A DNA stretch of 64,000 bases from Ricinus communis (lineage: Eukaryota > Streptophyta > Magnoliopsida > Malpighiales > Euphorbiaceae): the NCBI RefSeq assembly GCF_019578655.1, contig NC_063259.1, forward strand, positions 21,687,277-21,751,276. Direction: 5' to 3'. A program made the position numbers and the translations under genes. The notes under the pieces are model-generated. The model was not told the DNA's origin, did no database searches, and was given only the letters and a program-made list of their open reading frames with translations. Within the stretch, counting starts at the first letter, position 1; every line of letters starts with the position of its first letter. This document shows positions 34,701 through 46,933 of this stretch, piece after piece.

Positions 34701-37700
34701 TATTCAGTATTATTAATCTTCTGCTTTTTCCATGAAAATCCAAAACCCATATCTTCTATACCTCTTTTATTTTAATTGCAATTATTTTACCAGTGAAAGT
34801 ATTATATTATAAATTAACAATTTCAGAAAAATTATTGAAATTAAAACATTCAACTTTTTATTCATTTTTTTATTTATCAACATGTAGATTTTATTTTAAT
34901 ATTTCATATTGAATAGTCATTAGATTTTAAGAGTGTAATTAAATAAATTTAAGTAGATAATTACAAATAATTATTCAAATCAAAATAAAATATGTTAATA
35001 AATAATTTAAAGAAATAAAAAAAAATAAATGGTTAATAATTTTGTAATAGGTAACTTTTAGATTTATTTAGGTCAAGTTGTTCAATAATTTATGTCTGGA
35101 ATTAGTACTGTTTTATAGCATATTTGCCGAGGACAGACATTAGTCTGACGAAAGTATTCCAAAGTTGTTTTAATATAGTATAAGGTTGCATATGAAACAT
35201 ACATTTTTTAAAAAATTCAAGTTCCAAAAGATTAAATTTGGCAAAACCTAAAAACAGAATATTTCAGCCAAACCAAATCATCACTCTGACCATCTAGATT
35301 TCTACAAAAGCCCAATTTAATATCTAGATTTTAACAAAATAATAATAATATCTTAAAAATTATTTTAAATTATGGCCGAGATTTTATATTTATTTTTTTA
35401 GAGATGAAAATTTAAAGTTCAAATCAGTACCTTTACGAGTTTTTGCTTTATAAAGCTTTTTTTTTATAAAAACAACTACATAATCTTCTTTGTTATATTG
35501 TGATAAAGCCATAGATTTAATTCAGTTGTATAAAATTAGTTTTTTTTTAATTATTATTTATAAGACTAAATTTGAAATTTAAGGAAGGCCAAAAGGATTA
35601 TTAAAAGAAGTTATTAAAAAAAAAAAAAAGTTGAAGGTTTTTGAAAGTTAAGAGGAGCCATATAGCCACTCACATGTCCTTTTAATTCCATCATTCCATT
35701 TATAAAGCCCCCTCATTATTAAATTATTTTTTATTGTTGCTAGTGTTCAATGAAAAAATTGAGATAGTTTTAATTTTTTACATTCTTAAAGGAAAGTAAA
35801 AATTACCTAAACTAAGACTTATTTAACAAGTTGAACTCGCTTTAATCCCTTGTCGCTATATATATTAAGTAATTTTTATCTACACTGAATATGTAAATAT
35901 CAAGTATATAAATGTTTTAAAATATCTATGTTAAATTAATAAATATAAATTATTTATTTATTGATTGATTTGATATATAAATAAAAATATATAATTAGAT
36001 TAAACAGATTTTCTGTACTTTTATACATATTCGCACTTTTATGTAAGTAAACAATTTAATGATTTTGCTTTCCAATGATAGTGGTATACACCAACCGATT
36101 ACACCAAATCTAATTGAGTCACACTAAATTATACATCACAGATAATATTATTGAATGATAGTTTAATTTGATGTAAATTTGGTTTAGATTAAGATTTTTT
36201 CATTTAAAGCTCTATGACTATATATATGTATATTTTAATTACTTTAAATGATTTTTTTTTTAAATCTATCAATGAGAATTCTCTTTTCTATTTTCTATTT
36301 CGCTGACTCCTTTTTTCACAGTGGATAGTAGCTAATTTTAATTCTTCACTTTCTATATTTTTAGTAATTTTTTAATAATAATATTTATTTGAATTTGTCA
36401 GAGTTTATAAATTTTAATTGTAAACTTTCTTATATTTTTTTAGTAGTGAATTTGAGAATATATATAAAAAAGAATTCCATTAATGCTAAAGTTTCAACGT
36501 TCCGAGATAAATCAAGGCCTTCATATATTGAACATGAATTTATTCGGGTAAAAGTTCGTTTAGGATCTTATTTTATATTTACTTTTTTATTTATTTGTTA
36601 ATTTTGTTGATTAAATATTGTGAGTATTTTATTTTATCTTTCTTTATGGGAGTTTATTTATCTTTTATCATGAGAGTTAGAATGAGTTTGATTCTGGTAT
36701 TCTAAAAATCAGACTCTTTTAAAAACTCGTCAAATGACAATGAAATCGATTTGTAGTTCAATATAGCAATCGAATAGAATATGATTCTTGTAAATATGCC
36801 AAACATTTCCAAAATATTATATACAATTGTTCAATCAATATGATTAATGAAGTTTAGAGGAAAAATTTATTTTTATAACAGAATTAGTATGTATATTTTG
36901 AACGTATTAAACGTAGTCATATTTACTTGTCTAACATGAGTTGTACTTATTAATTATTTTTAACGAGAGACTTTTTTTATTTAAAAATATAATTTTATCT
37001 TTTAATAACAATATTTGGTCCAAATTTGTAACATATTAAAATGTTAAATGAAAGCCCAAACAGCTAGAACACATCCGAACCAAATCATACCATTTCCCTG
37101 TAATTTGATTACTACTTATGGTTAAATTTGGTTTGAATTTTTTCCAAACCTCAAAAATCGATGTAATTCGAATAGATTCCTCAGAACCATCCATTAACAG
37201 GTAAAAATTATAAATAAATAAATAAATATAACATTAAAGTAAAGCTCTTTTGCCCTTGGCATGTCCTGAAAAACACAGTACATAATTAAAAAAAAAAAAC
37301 CGAATAACATATACTATTATTTTCATTTGAATTCTGACTATTATGGACCAGATTTTTATTTTAATTATTATTTTTTGGGTCAATAATGTTTCTCATGGCA
37401 GTGGTAATTAAGAAGAGTTGTAGTCATGCAGCACATATAATATAAATACAATGGTGTTAGTGCATTTGATTAATTTTTTTTTTAATAATATTAAACTGTA
37501 GAAGGTGATGTGGCACAAACAAATCACAGCTTCTTATAAGAAAATAATTAGCATATTTTATAATATACTTTTTCCCTGTAAATTATATAAGAGAATGAAA
37601 CCAAGGGATATAATAAAATATAATAAAATAAAGGGAAAGATTACCCTTAAGCTGCTCTTCAATAAGAGAGGGGGCAGGGACTTCTAGAAGGTAGGAGAAT

Positions 37701-38140
37701 TTAGTAATAGACACACAGATAAAACTCTTAAGGATATAAAAGATAGATCAATAAAGTGAAAAGAAAAAAAAATAATTAAAAAAAAAAGAAGAAATTATTC
37801 TAATTAACATGATGTGATTCTACAAAAAGCCAGAAAGAGAAAAGGGGAAGAAAGTTGCTGCTGATATGCTTAATGATTAATATCTTCTCTTCTTTTTTTT
37901 TTTTAAATAATTTTTCTCAAGATTAATGATTAATATCTTTTTAAAATGAAATTCTTATAGAAAAATATAAAAATAAATAAATAAATTGGGGAATGGGGTT
38001 TTGTTAGGGAGTGAGTGGTGGGTCTATTATATTTGATAATATAATAATTAAAAAACAATTTCTATAGAATTATGATTTGCTACTAGATATATTAAGATAA
38101 TACATTGAAATGGAAAACAAGGGTTGGCTACTGGTCCCTT
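31721..38140. other. AT-rich gene desert
   Basis: This is 6.4 kb of very AT-rich DNA with short TA and ATT runs and no credible gene, RNA gene or structured repeat that I can see. Confidence 0.5.
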
Positions 38141-39060
38141 TCATACTGAGGTGGTGATTACCAAAATAAAATAACAGCAGCAATCACAGAGATTATTATT
38201 ATTATTATTTTCCTTCTCATTGCTGAATATTGTAGCCCTCTGTCATTTTGTATTCGTGTGTTTTTATATACCGGAGAGTTTTTAGAGAGAGATTGAATGA
38301 TGAAGATGCCAATAATCCAAAGAAAAACCAGAACCCAAGATCTAAAGAAACAAAATCTAACAGCAAAGGGGTTCGAGAGAGAAAAAAATAAAATTAATAG
38401 AAAGATAGAGAGTTTTAAAGAAGAAAGCACCTGAAACTGTAAGTGATATATAGTTCAGAGACGCACGTGTTTGCGTCATATGTGTGTATGTATAGCAGAA
38501 GAAAGAAACAATTGTCCATGGGGGCTAGGGTAGGGGGAGCCCAGCCGAGGAAGAAATGACGGGGACCAGCCAGAACCCACAGTTTCTTTTTCTTTTTAGC
38601 TGCCCAGAGTCTCGTCTCAAGATTGGCTAGAATGAATGGAATTAATGCAGTTGCTGCCCTTCTTTCCAACAAGCAACAATGTTACTGCAGCAGTGCAGCC
38701 TTCCACACACTTATATATACATATATTATATATATATATATACAAGTTTTGATGCTACAAACAAAAATCTGTAGCAACTGTGTGTGATAGCTAGTAGAAA
38801 ACAAAAACAGAAACAAGTAAAATTATGAACCAATAAATGGCAATAAGAAAGCACAGTAATTTGACTATATTCTTGCACTTAATAAAGATATATATCTACA
38901 CTCACATATACACTCCCACATATATATGTACATGTATGTTTCAGTCAATTCCATGACCAAGGTTGAGTGCCCATGTTCATAAGATATAATTCTTTTCCTC
39001 TTAGCTAGGTATACTGATAAAATTCCATACATGGATACACATGTATACTTCTTAAGTTAA
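38141..39060. other. Island downstream of the ALOG gene
   Basis: About 38430-38720 is less AT-rich (GGGGGAGCCCAGCCGAGG, AGCTGCCCAGAGTCTCGTC). It lies roughly 0.8-1 kb past the ALOG stop codon on its 3' side. It could be part of a spliced 3' region, a conserved control element or an independent transcript. Nothing in it is recognisable. Confidence 0.35.
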
Positions 39061-39100
39061 AGAAGAAGAAGAAGAAGATGATGATGATGATGATGAAGAA
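39061..39100. repeat. Compound (AGA)n(TGA)n microsatellite
   Basis: Six AGA units followed by about six TGA units, 3' of the ALOG gene. Confidence 0.9.
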
Positions 39101-39465
39101 GGGTTTTAGGTCCTCAAGCTGTGGCTGAAGAGTACAAGTTAAAGCAACATTACAAGGGATCAAAGGAAGTAATAAAAGATTAAAAATATATGCACATTAG
39201 AAAGCTTGGAACTTGGCATTCTGAATTTTCTTTCTTTATTTCATAATAGCAAATTAAGGCAAGTAGTTGCTGTGTGACAAGAAATAGAAGAAGAAGAAGA
39301 GAAAAAGCATTTCTAGCTAAGATTATAATTTTCTAGCAAAATTATGTTCAACCAATGGTTCGATCCAAATTGTAAGAGAACTGCCAGATTATATATAAAT
39401 AAAATATATGTAAAGCTCATAATCACAATTTAGACAAATGAGAAAATGATTATGGAAGTAAAAAA

Positions 39466-40173
39466 CTATACGGCTGTAGTAGTAGCAGGGGTAGCAGCAG
39501 CAGCAGAAGTATTACTAGCAGCAAGATTAGTTTCACCGCCACTACTACTACCAGTCTTTCCATCTCCACCGCCGCCGCCGCCACCGCCACCAACTGCCTC
39601 AACAGCCACCGAAACATTGGCAGAAGTAACAATAGCAGCAGGCCTTTTTCTCTTCTTCTTCTCATACGGAATCCCTCTAGCTTTAGCCTGCCCTTCTTTC
39701 ACTTCCCTTAGATAAATCCTCACAGCCCTTGCTCCAAACGGGTTAGATTCTGGGCGTCCTCCGCTCTCTTCATAAGCCGCTCTCAGCCTTCCGATTAACG
39801 CATCAAGGCTGCCCCAAGCCTGCTTAAGAGGACAAGCACAGGGCGCAGGCGGATTGGGATGTCCAAAATAGGGACAACCCGTTATGTGTACTTTAGTCTT
39901 GCCAAATTGATCTAGATATTTCAAGAACTCGATAACATGTGCACCGCTGCAACGAGCAAGAGTTAATGGAGGCTTATGGTTCTTTAAGTATTGCAAGAAG
40001 GTGTTCCAGTCTCGCCTCTTTTGCGACTCATACCGGCTAGGTGGAGCTTGAAGTGATGACCCTTCTGGTTGTGATGACTGGGATGGTGCTGCTGTCGATG
40101 ATGATACTCCTATTACTACTGTCGATGGACTCGGTTCTCCACTATTCAGTTCAGGCGGTGAAGACGAGTCCAT
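39466..40173 (-). CDS. ALOG/LSH family transcription factor (LIGHT-DEPENDENT SHORT HYPOCOTYLS-like)
   Basis: This is a single-exon frame of 235 residues, normal for the family. Residues 1-45 are a Ser/Pro-rich, low-complexity N-terminus. The ALOG domain covers about 46-175: [19 protein letters not shown], then [20 protein letters not shown], the zinc-ribbon insert with His96, Cys100, Cys112 and Cys114 ([31 protein letters not shown]), and [21 protein letters not shown] nuclear localisation signal KKKRKRP is at 172-178. The tail carries a run of nine Gly (195-203) and Ala/Thr-rich sequence. Family members such as Arabidopsis LSH3/LSH4, rice LONG STERILE LEMMA1 and tomato TMF are nuclear DNA-binding regulators of organ boundaries and meristem timing. 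It stands alone, with no other gene seen within about 19 kb on either side. Confidence 0.95.
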   Translation of the reverse strand: MDSSSPPELNSGEPSPSTVVIGVSSSTAAPSQSSQPEGSSLQAPPSRYESQKRRDWNTFLQYLKNHKPPLTLARCSGAHVIEFLKYLDQFGKTKVHITGCPYFGHPNPPAPCACPLKQAWGSLDALIGRLRAAYEESGGRPESNPFGARAVRIYLREVKEGQAKARGIPYEKKKRKRPAAIVTSANVSVAVEAVGGGGGGGGGDGKTGSSSGGETNLAASNTSAAAATPATTTAV

Positions 40174-40435
40174 AATGACGATCTGATGTTAGTTTCACCC
40201 TATTTTCCTGATCAGTTTATACTTACCCTTTCCCTTTTAAAAGACTATCCGGTTCTTCTTCTTGTTCAAGAGTTTCAAAGTGGAAGAGGGATTCTTGCTG
40301 GCTTGCTTTCTTGCTTGTCGATTGGTGTGGATCTTTTCACGGGTAGAAGATTATGTTGTTTTTTTGTGTTCCTTTCTTTCTTTCTTTCTTTATTTGTGAG
40401 AAGGAGAGGGTTTCATGGAGAAGAGAAGAAAGAGA

Positions 40436-40469
<34 letters not shown>

Positions 40470-40792
40470 AATGATGGGACGTTAAAAGGGATAGATGAAT
40501 GAATGGGTAATATTGTTATTTACTTATTTTTTATTTTTGTCAAGAGGGTAATGGCAGAGAAGGTGGTGTTGGTGGCGGTGGTAGTAGAGGTGGTGGTGAT
40601 GAACCGGTGGTTTTTTGAGAGGATAATTCACATGGTGGCCCCCTCCCTGTACAATAGGGGACATGCTTACTATTTACCACCGGCGGCCCCCAACACAGAC
40701 TCACTCTCACACTCACACTCACACTCACAGACTGATCTCTCTCTTAATTCTTTCTTTCCTTCTTTCTTTTTTTCTTTCTTACATTTATAACT
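40174..40792 (-). promoter_or_regulatory. ALOG leader and core promoter
   Basis: Reading leftward there is a TATAAAT near 40785-40791, then several pyrimidine/purine tracts, a (TG)(AG)-rich run near 40700-40730, the GA repeat at 40443-40468, and the ATG at 40173. This gives an inferred long leader of about 550-590 bases. GA repeats in such leaders are known binding sites for plant BASIC PENTACYSTEINE proteins. The transcription start is inferred, not observed. Confidence 0.45.
40443..40468. repeat. (AG)n tract in the ALOG leader
   Basis: About thirteen AG units (CT on the gene strand), a GAGA-type element about 270 bases before the ALOG start codon. Confidence 0.9.
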
Positions 40793-40879
40793 CACTTCAC
40801 ATGCTTATCAACTGCGTGTGCAGGCTGCCGTAGGACCCATTACGGAATCAAAATTATTAGACATAAGGTAAATAAAAAA

Positions 40880-41365
40880 AACCCTTAAACTAATTCGAAT
40901 GTAAAATTCTATTCTTCAAATTGGTTTAATGCCACTCTTTAATTATTAAGGCGCAATAGTCTAAATAAGTCAAATTTTACGAAATTTCACTATATTGATT
41001 AATTTTTTAAAAAATTATTAATTTAATCAAATATGATTTAATAAATTAAATATAATCTTAAACTAATTGAGTTGTTTATCAAAATTAAACAACGAATAAT
41101 GACATGGATACTAATTAAAAAATAAAAAATTTAAATTGATAGATCATAATATTGTATTATTTATACACTTTACTTAGTTTTAAGTTCTCATTTCTTAAAT
41201 TGTGTCTGTATTATCGTCAACGTTGTTTAATTTTGACCATCAATTTAATTTGGCTAAAATTACACATAATCATAGCTAAATTGATAATTTTAAAATAAAT
41301 TGACAAAATAGCAAATAACCGCACAAGTTTAGATTCTTAAATTGTTAAGCCTTTATTAGAATATT
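40880..41365. repeat. Dispersed repeat, copy 2
   Basis: This is the diverged partner of 22657-23320, in the same orientation, with the shared phrases TTATCAAAATTAAACAACGA, AATGACATGGATACTAATT and TTGGCTAAAATTACAC. It starts soon after the ALOG promoter region. Confidence 0.6.
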
Positions 41366-43592
41366 TTTCTTTTTCTTTTTCTTTTTGCTTTCAAAAAATA
41401 AAAATGAAAAAAAAAAAAAACTAAATCAAAGAATAATTGCAACTACCTCAGCCGCGTTCTTCATCAAACACCCACTCACTAAACATCGATGAACATCAAC
41501 ACCCATTCAAGAACAGCATAAATCAGGAAATGTGGGATTTTTCAAATTTTTGCTCCACAAAATGTTCAAATGATCTCTTAGCCATAATAAAAAGAAACTT
41601 CTAACCCAAAATCAATAAAACTAAAATGGGTGAAGAATTGAACTATAAAAATCTTTTCTTTTTATTACCTATACTCAATTGATTGTTAGCAAAGGTTAGA
41701 GAAGACGATCAAAGACTGATAACAAGCAAGATCACGACCGTGGTTATGGAATGAACTAGACCCAGATCCTGACCTTGTCCTTTTGACGAATTTGATGAAG
41801 GCAACAATAACAGTGACAGTAAATTTTAGGTTTGACAAGTGGCAACGGAGGCAAGGGGCAGTGGTAGAGACATCAGCGACCGTAATATTAATCAGGTTTA
41901 ATTTTTTTTAAATTTAAAAAATGATATTTTGAATTCTAATCATTTATTTTTAAATATAATCATTAGCAAAATTATATCTATGTATCTGTATGCTATTAGC
42001 TTTAAATCTTACTTAGTCCCAATACTAATAGAAGAGTTAACAATGTTAACAAAATGGTTATGATTGGACCTTTTTAAAAAATTAAAAGAAAATATTGAGC
42101 CTATATAAGAAAAAAAAAAGGATTTAATTATACATCTCAAATTAATCCAAGGACTTTTTTAGAACTTGTGCCAAATTACAAATAGTTTGCTATGAGAATT
42201 GTGAAGCAAAAGGAGACCAAGAAATGCTACTGTGGTGGTGCGTTTTGGGTGATTCCTAGTGGTGGATCGGATGAGGGCAATTAATGGAGGGCCTACCTTT
42301 GGTCAAACCAAATACTTGTAAGGCTACTTTTTTATTTTTTTTTTTCTCATTTACAAATTATAGGGTTTTAAAAATGAAATATATATCAAAAATTGTCTGT
42401 CTGTATGATCTTAAGATTGAGCGCGTGGGACACACTAACCCGCAGCTGAGTTGAGGGCTTTGAAGAGCTCCAACAAGTAAAATAAATAGATTCAAGTGCA
42501 AGTAAACTCCAAGAGCCTTGAATCAGAGGCTTAAATCAAAGAGTTACTGTCGATTGTATTGGATAATAACTTTGATTTACAAAAGGGATTGTGACGAAAA
42601 ACTGACACTAAAAAGGGCCAAAACAGTACAACCATATTAAATCTGTACAAAGTAGGTAAGTTTTAATATATGTCGCAGTTTATATCCCATATATTTATTA
42701 ATTTAAAATAAATAAATATATATAAATTATTTAATATTAAAATATACAACACACATGAATCTCAATCTCATATTTATTATAGTATATGAATTTTAAGTTT
42801 ATGTAAGAATTTCTCTATAAAATAAACTTAATTAAAAACCAAATCGTTAAGCTAAAAGCCTAATTTTTAACCCAAAAATTTACATGAATTAGTGTCGTAC
42901 CAAATAAATCTAAGATAAAAGGCTGAAAACTCAAATCAAACACAGTTCATAAACCTACAAGAAATAAAATAAATTACTAAATTATCGCTTAACCATCTCA
43001 GTTTTTCTAAATTCCTCTATTGGATTAAGAGATTAAAAATTAGACCTATCCAACAAAGGATGTACTGATAACATAAAAACTTTCGCCATCAAAATAAAGG
43101 ATAAAAAATCACAAGTAATAGAAAGCTAAAGACACCAATCTAATCAAGATGAATAAGTATCTAAAGTTGGAAGACCCATACACTTTCTGCTTCTGGTGAA
43201 AAAGAGCACAGTGAAATTGAGAAAAACTTGGGTTTGCCCTTACATTAGCGACTCCACTGCAATCACCAACGATCTTTCTTCTCCTTTATCCACAATTATT
43301 GATTAACGGCGCTCCACAAGAGCAAGGGAGAAAAGGAAGCCAAATATCATCTAAATTGACCTAGGCCGGTACTTTGCCGCAATAAAAGGATTATCATCAA
43401 CATGATAACACCAACTAAAAAAATAGAACACTGGAAGACCCATGTAATTGAAATAAGTAAAAGACCCATATCTTTATGAGTATCAAAAGCAAAATTAAGG
43501 TATGGCTTCTGGTGGCCAGAGCCACTAAAGCCTTTCCCCTATTGAAAACCCTAAATCTGGGCGCAATAATAATACATCAAAGAAAGACTTTA
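41366..43592. other. Intergenic DNA with decayed, unassigned patches
   Basis: Less AT-rich patches at about 41440-41900 and 42410-43440 (for example GATTAACGGCGCTCCACAAG) look like old transposon remains, but I could not read a protein domain in any frame. No gene is supported. Confidence 0.4.
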
Positions 43593-43757
43593 GGTGTAGA
43601 TGAGATGGTAAAAATCTCTTCTAACTTAATTAAGGTATTAAGTTCGAACCCTAGATATGCATCTACATTAAAACTCTTGAAATAGTATTATGCCGTCCGT
43701 GAAAGTCCCACCCGACACATTCTAGATAGACTCTAGATATATTTACACCAAAGAAAA
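43593..43757 (+). mobile_element. tRNA-derived SINE with target duplications
   Basis: This 165 bp unit starts GGTGTAGATGAGATGGTA, has a polymerase III B box GTTCGAACCC at 43642-43651 and a weaker A-box-like TAGATGAGATGG at 43597-43608, and ends with an A-rich tail (CCAAAGAAAA). It is flanked by near-identical 12-base repeats, AGAAAGACTTTA (43581-43592) and AGAGAGACTTTA (43758-43769), as expected for target-primed insertion. The B box lies about 35 bases after the A box, normal spacing. It is non-coding. Confidence 0.75.
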
Positions 43758-43769
43758 AGAGAGACTTTA

Positions 43770-44512
43770 AAGAGGCAGCATATTTTAAGTAAGTTATAAT
43801 CATTATGAGGGATATGCATATTTAAAGTTGTAAACTATATATGACAATTTAAAGTGATTCAATGTTAAAATTTGTATCATATTCTATAATAGATTAAAAT
43901 ATAATTACAACTAACTCAAGGAAATCCTCAAAGATAAAAATAAGAGTTATTGTTGTACTAGCAGAGCTTGAGGAGAAATGTGTAGAGTTGCTAGTGATAT
44001 AATGTTTTTTTTTTTTTTTTTTTGTATTCTTTAATAGGTTTTTGCATTTATATTGGAGTATGATTGATGAAAAGTGATGGATAGTGATTAATCACCTAGC
44101 AAAATAGATGATCTCTTTGCAAGATAGATAATTACCTAGTAAAATGATCCTAAAAAATGTGTTACCTGCAAGATAAGTAAATCAATAGAATACCAGAGTT
44201 GACACTCTAATGCCTAAGTCGGATTTGAGGAACAAGTAGAAAAAGTATGAATAAGTATGGTGAGTATAATGCACTAGTCCTATTTCATATAAGAGTATGA
44301 CTTCTTTTCTTGTTTATAATATATTGGTTTTCTAGTCAAATTCTATCTTTGTATTGGTGAGATTTATTTCTGTATTTTCAAAATTAGAGATCTTTATCCA
44401 AGTACAACTAAGACCAATGAGTTACCATTTGAGCAATTATTCAAATTTTCTTAATTGTTCGAATTTGTTCGAACTTCCTTAACTGTTTAGATTTACATAA
44501 AAGATATAAAAA
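43770..44512. other. Intergenic DNA, no gene
   Basis: AT-rich sequence with a T-run near 44007-44023. No feature can be supported. Confidence 0.45.
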
Positions 44513-44640
44513 ATATGCAAGGTTATCCAATAGTAAAGGTTTTGGAAGAGCATTGACTAGCTGATCTAGAATGAGATACAAGACAATAAAAGACTCTCGA
44601 GCTATATGGTCACAAATAAAATGCTAGTCAATAAAGATAT
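44513..44640 (-). mobile_element. Ty1/copia RNase H relic
   Basis: The minus strand of 44632-44513 reads HFICDHIARESFIVLYLI, then LDQLVNALPKPLLLDNLAY. This fits the conserved C-terminus of plant Ty1/copia RNase H (HFVRDKV... DQLADILTKPL). An in-frame TAG sits where the conserved residue before HF is expected. Similarity seems to continue weakly upstream to about 44800. No LTR was found nearby. Confidence 0.65.
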
Positions 44641-45299
44641 TTTTTGTCAGATTAATAAAAATATATATTATAATATATAAATCCATGGAATGGATGTATA
44701 GACTCAGTAAGAAAATTTTTGATTCTTAAGATTTTGTGGCACATAGTGTCCCAACTTGACATTTTGCTTCAGTGAAAGAACGAGCGATAAAAGTAATCAT
44801 ACATTTCTAAATTATAAGGAGTGTGAAAGTTGTATTTTTAAGAGATTTTTTTATTCATTATTTTTTTCTAAAATAACTTAAGTAAACTCGAATTTGAAAC
44901 CTTACTCGAGTTGAGATATGCACTTATTATGATATTAAGCCTGGGAGTATATATCTTTCTTTATTTTTCTTTGTTTTAGTTTTCCACATTTTTTATATTA
45001 ATCCTAAAATAATAAATAAACTAATTAAAACAGCAGGAATTCAAAATAAAAGATTATTTTAATATGATAATTATAATACATTGAATCCCAAATAAACTAA
45101 AATAACAACAATTCAACTAAAGGTAATTAAAAGGTCAATTATAAAATAAAATAAAAAGCCACAACCATACAAAAAAAGGATTTTATTGAATTATTCTCTT
45201 GTGAAATGAAAAGAAGTAAAAGCAATCGAAGTATGACGGAGAATGGGAAAGAGAAGTCTCAAGCCTGTAGTACAAACTGCAAAAGTGAAAACACCCAAC
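44641..45299. other. Intergenic DNA, possibly more copia relic
   Basis: The first 150 bases may continue the copia relic. The rest is AT-rich with no recognisable feature. Confidence 0.4.
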
Positions 45300-46928
45300 A
45301 AATAAATAATAACAAAAAGCAATTCTAATTCCAAATTAAAAAAAAAAAAAAGGAAATAGTTCTAAGTAGAAACCAAAATAATGATTAAAATTTGTTCTAA
45401 TTGCAAAAATAAATCAAATCAAATCAAATTACATATAAAAAAAAAAAAATCAGTTCTGGTTGCAAGTAAAGAAAAACCCAGTTGGTTGGCCAAATGTTGA
45501 TCAAATTTTTCATATTTAATATTCAAGTTAAAAAATTGTTCAAAGACTATATAAGAACTAAAGCGGGTGCCGATTTAGAATTAGTAACTGATAACTGATT
45601 TAGTCTAAATGAGTTTCTGTCAATTCTTTCTTTTAGAGTTTTTGTTTATTAACCGAAAATTTGTTTGATTGTTTTATTTATTTAAATAATATTATTTTAA
45701 AAATAGTTAGTAACAACCTATTTAATTGATTTCATACATTTTTCTTTTATAATTCATAATAGATAATTATTGTTTTGAAACTATAAAACTAGAAAATTTC
45801 CATTAGTGAAATTCCAATCCCTACTCTTTTGAAAATAGATTTGTATTGCTCTAATCATGAAGGTATAACACTTGTTTTGCTAGTTGTGTGTGTTAAATAG
45901 CTATTACCTATTTCAAAGAAAATCTAAATTCCACCCAATATTTAAATCCCTAGATTATTTCTCTTTCCTAATTTCATTCATGTCTGGCTAGGTTGATAAT
46001 GTAGTTGGAAACTAATAGCTCATAGCTAATTAATAGCTGGTATAATTGATAAATTAAACCGTTTGATAAAATTTTATTAATTGTTGTTAATATATTAAAT
46101 GATTACTGATAGTATAATTATCCTTTCAAAGGTATAAATTTTGTTATATTCTTACTTAAACAAATTAATAAAATAGCTTAAAATAAATAAATAAAAATTG
46201 CTTTGCCCTAAAATCAACAGTCTCCTTCATAATATTTGTAACTAAATCCTCCAACAATGATTTCTTCTTTTCTTGAGGTTGAAATTCAAGTGAGGCCTCA
46301 ACATTTTGATTGCTATTCCATGAAAGATTAAGATGATTTCTTCATCCCAGACTATAAGTATTTGAAAAATATAATTGGCTTGTTTTAATATTTTTTTTAT
46401 TGAAGAATATATAAAAGAATATTGGAGAGTTTATAATCTAAAAGGACAAACTCATTAATTTAATTTATTTTAGACTCAAATTAGAATATATTTCCTGACC
46501 TATTCACAGTCTCTCATTCCTAATCCTTGAGTCTATGGATTTCTACATAATGTCATTTTATAAAAGTGTGCTAAACTATATAACTAACTAATATACGAGA
46601 CTTAAAGGATTAGAGATATGATACATATTTTTATAAAATTATTTTATAAGTGTACTAACCTATATAACTTCCTCATGCACACTTTTCACAACAAGTATGA
46701 GATTCGAAGGATTAGATCATTTTTTTTATTTAGGTGAATTAGAAATTTAATCTATATTTAATGAAAGAGAAAAAAATTTCTCATTTTTCTTAAAAAAATT
46801 GAATGTTCTGAAAAAATCGGAATAGGAGAATACTCATCTTGGGGCGGACTTCCTGCTTAGATGCTTTTAACAGTTATTCGCTTTGCACTTGGTTATCCAA
46901 CATTTACCGTGGGACGATAATTGGTATA
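45300..46928. repeat. Tandem duplication, left flank copy 1 (matches 52790-54382)
   Basis: This 1.6 kb is repeated in direct orientation at 52790-54382 with substitutions and small indels (about 96% by eye). Both copies start at AAATAAATAATAACAAAAA, end in the same plastid 23S fragment, and run up to the retroelement at CTAAA. It contains no gene I recognise. Confidence 0.92.
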
Positions 46929-46933
46929 CTAAA
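46817..46933 (-). pseudogene. Plastid-derived 23S rRNA fragment, copy 1, first part
   Basis: The minus strand carries the late part of a plastid-type 23S rRNA. The plus strand shows ACTCATCTTGGGGCGGACTT, then GCTTAGATGCTTTTAACAG and TTTACCGTGGGACGATAATT, which follow the plastid sequence as I know it, mostly with C-to-T or G-to-A changes. It is interrupted at 46933 by the retroelement and resumes at 52727. A mitochondrial 26S origin is less likely but not excluded. Confidence 0.82.

Noticed and set aside
36389..36601. 70-codon frame in the AT-rich desert
   Set aside because: Phe/Ile/Lys-rich text expected from AT-rich DNA; no motif or neighbours.
38158..38672. Minus-strand frames of 85-90 codons downstream of the ALOG gene
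   Set aside because: Hydrophobic or mixed low-complexity text with no family features.
39446..39715. Open frames opposite and shifted within the ALOG gene
   Set aside because: Shadows of the GC-rich (GGC/GCA) repeats at the ALOG C-terminus.
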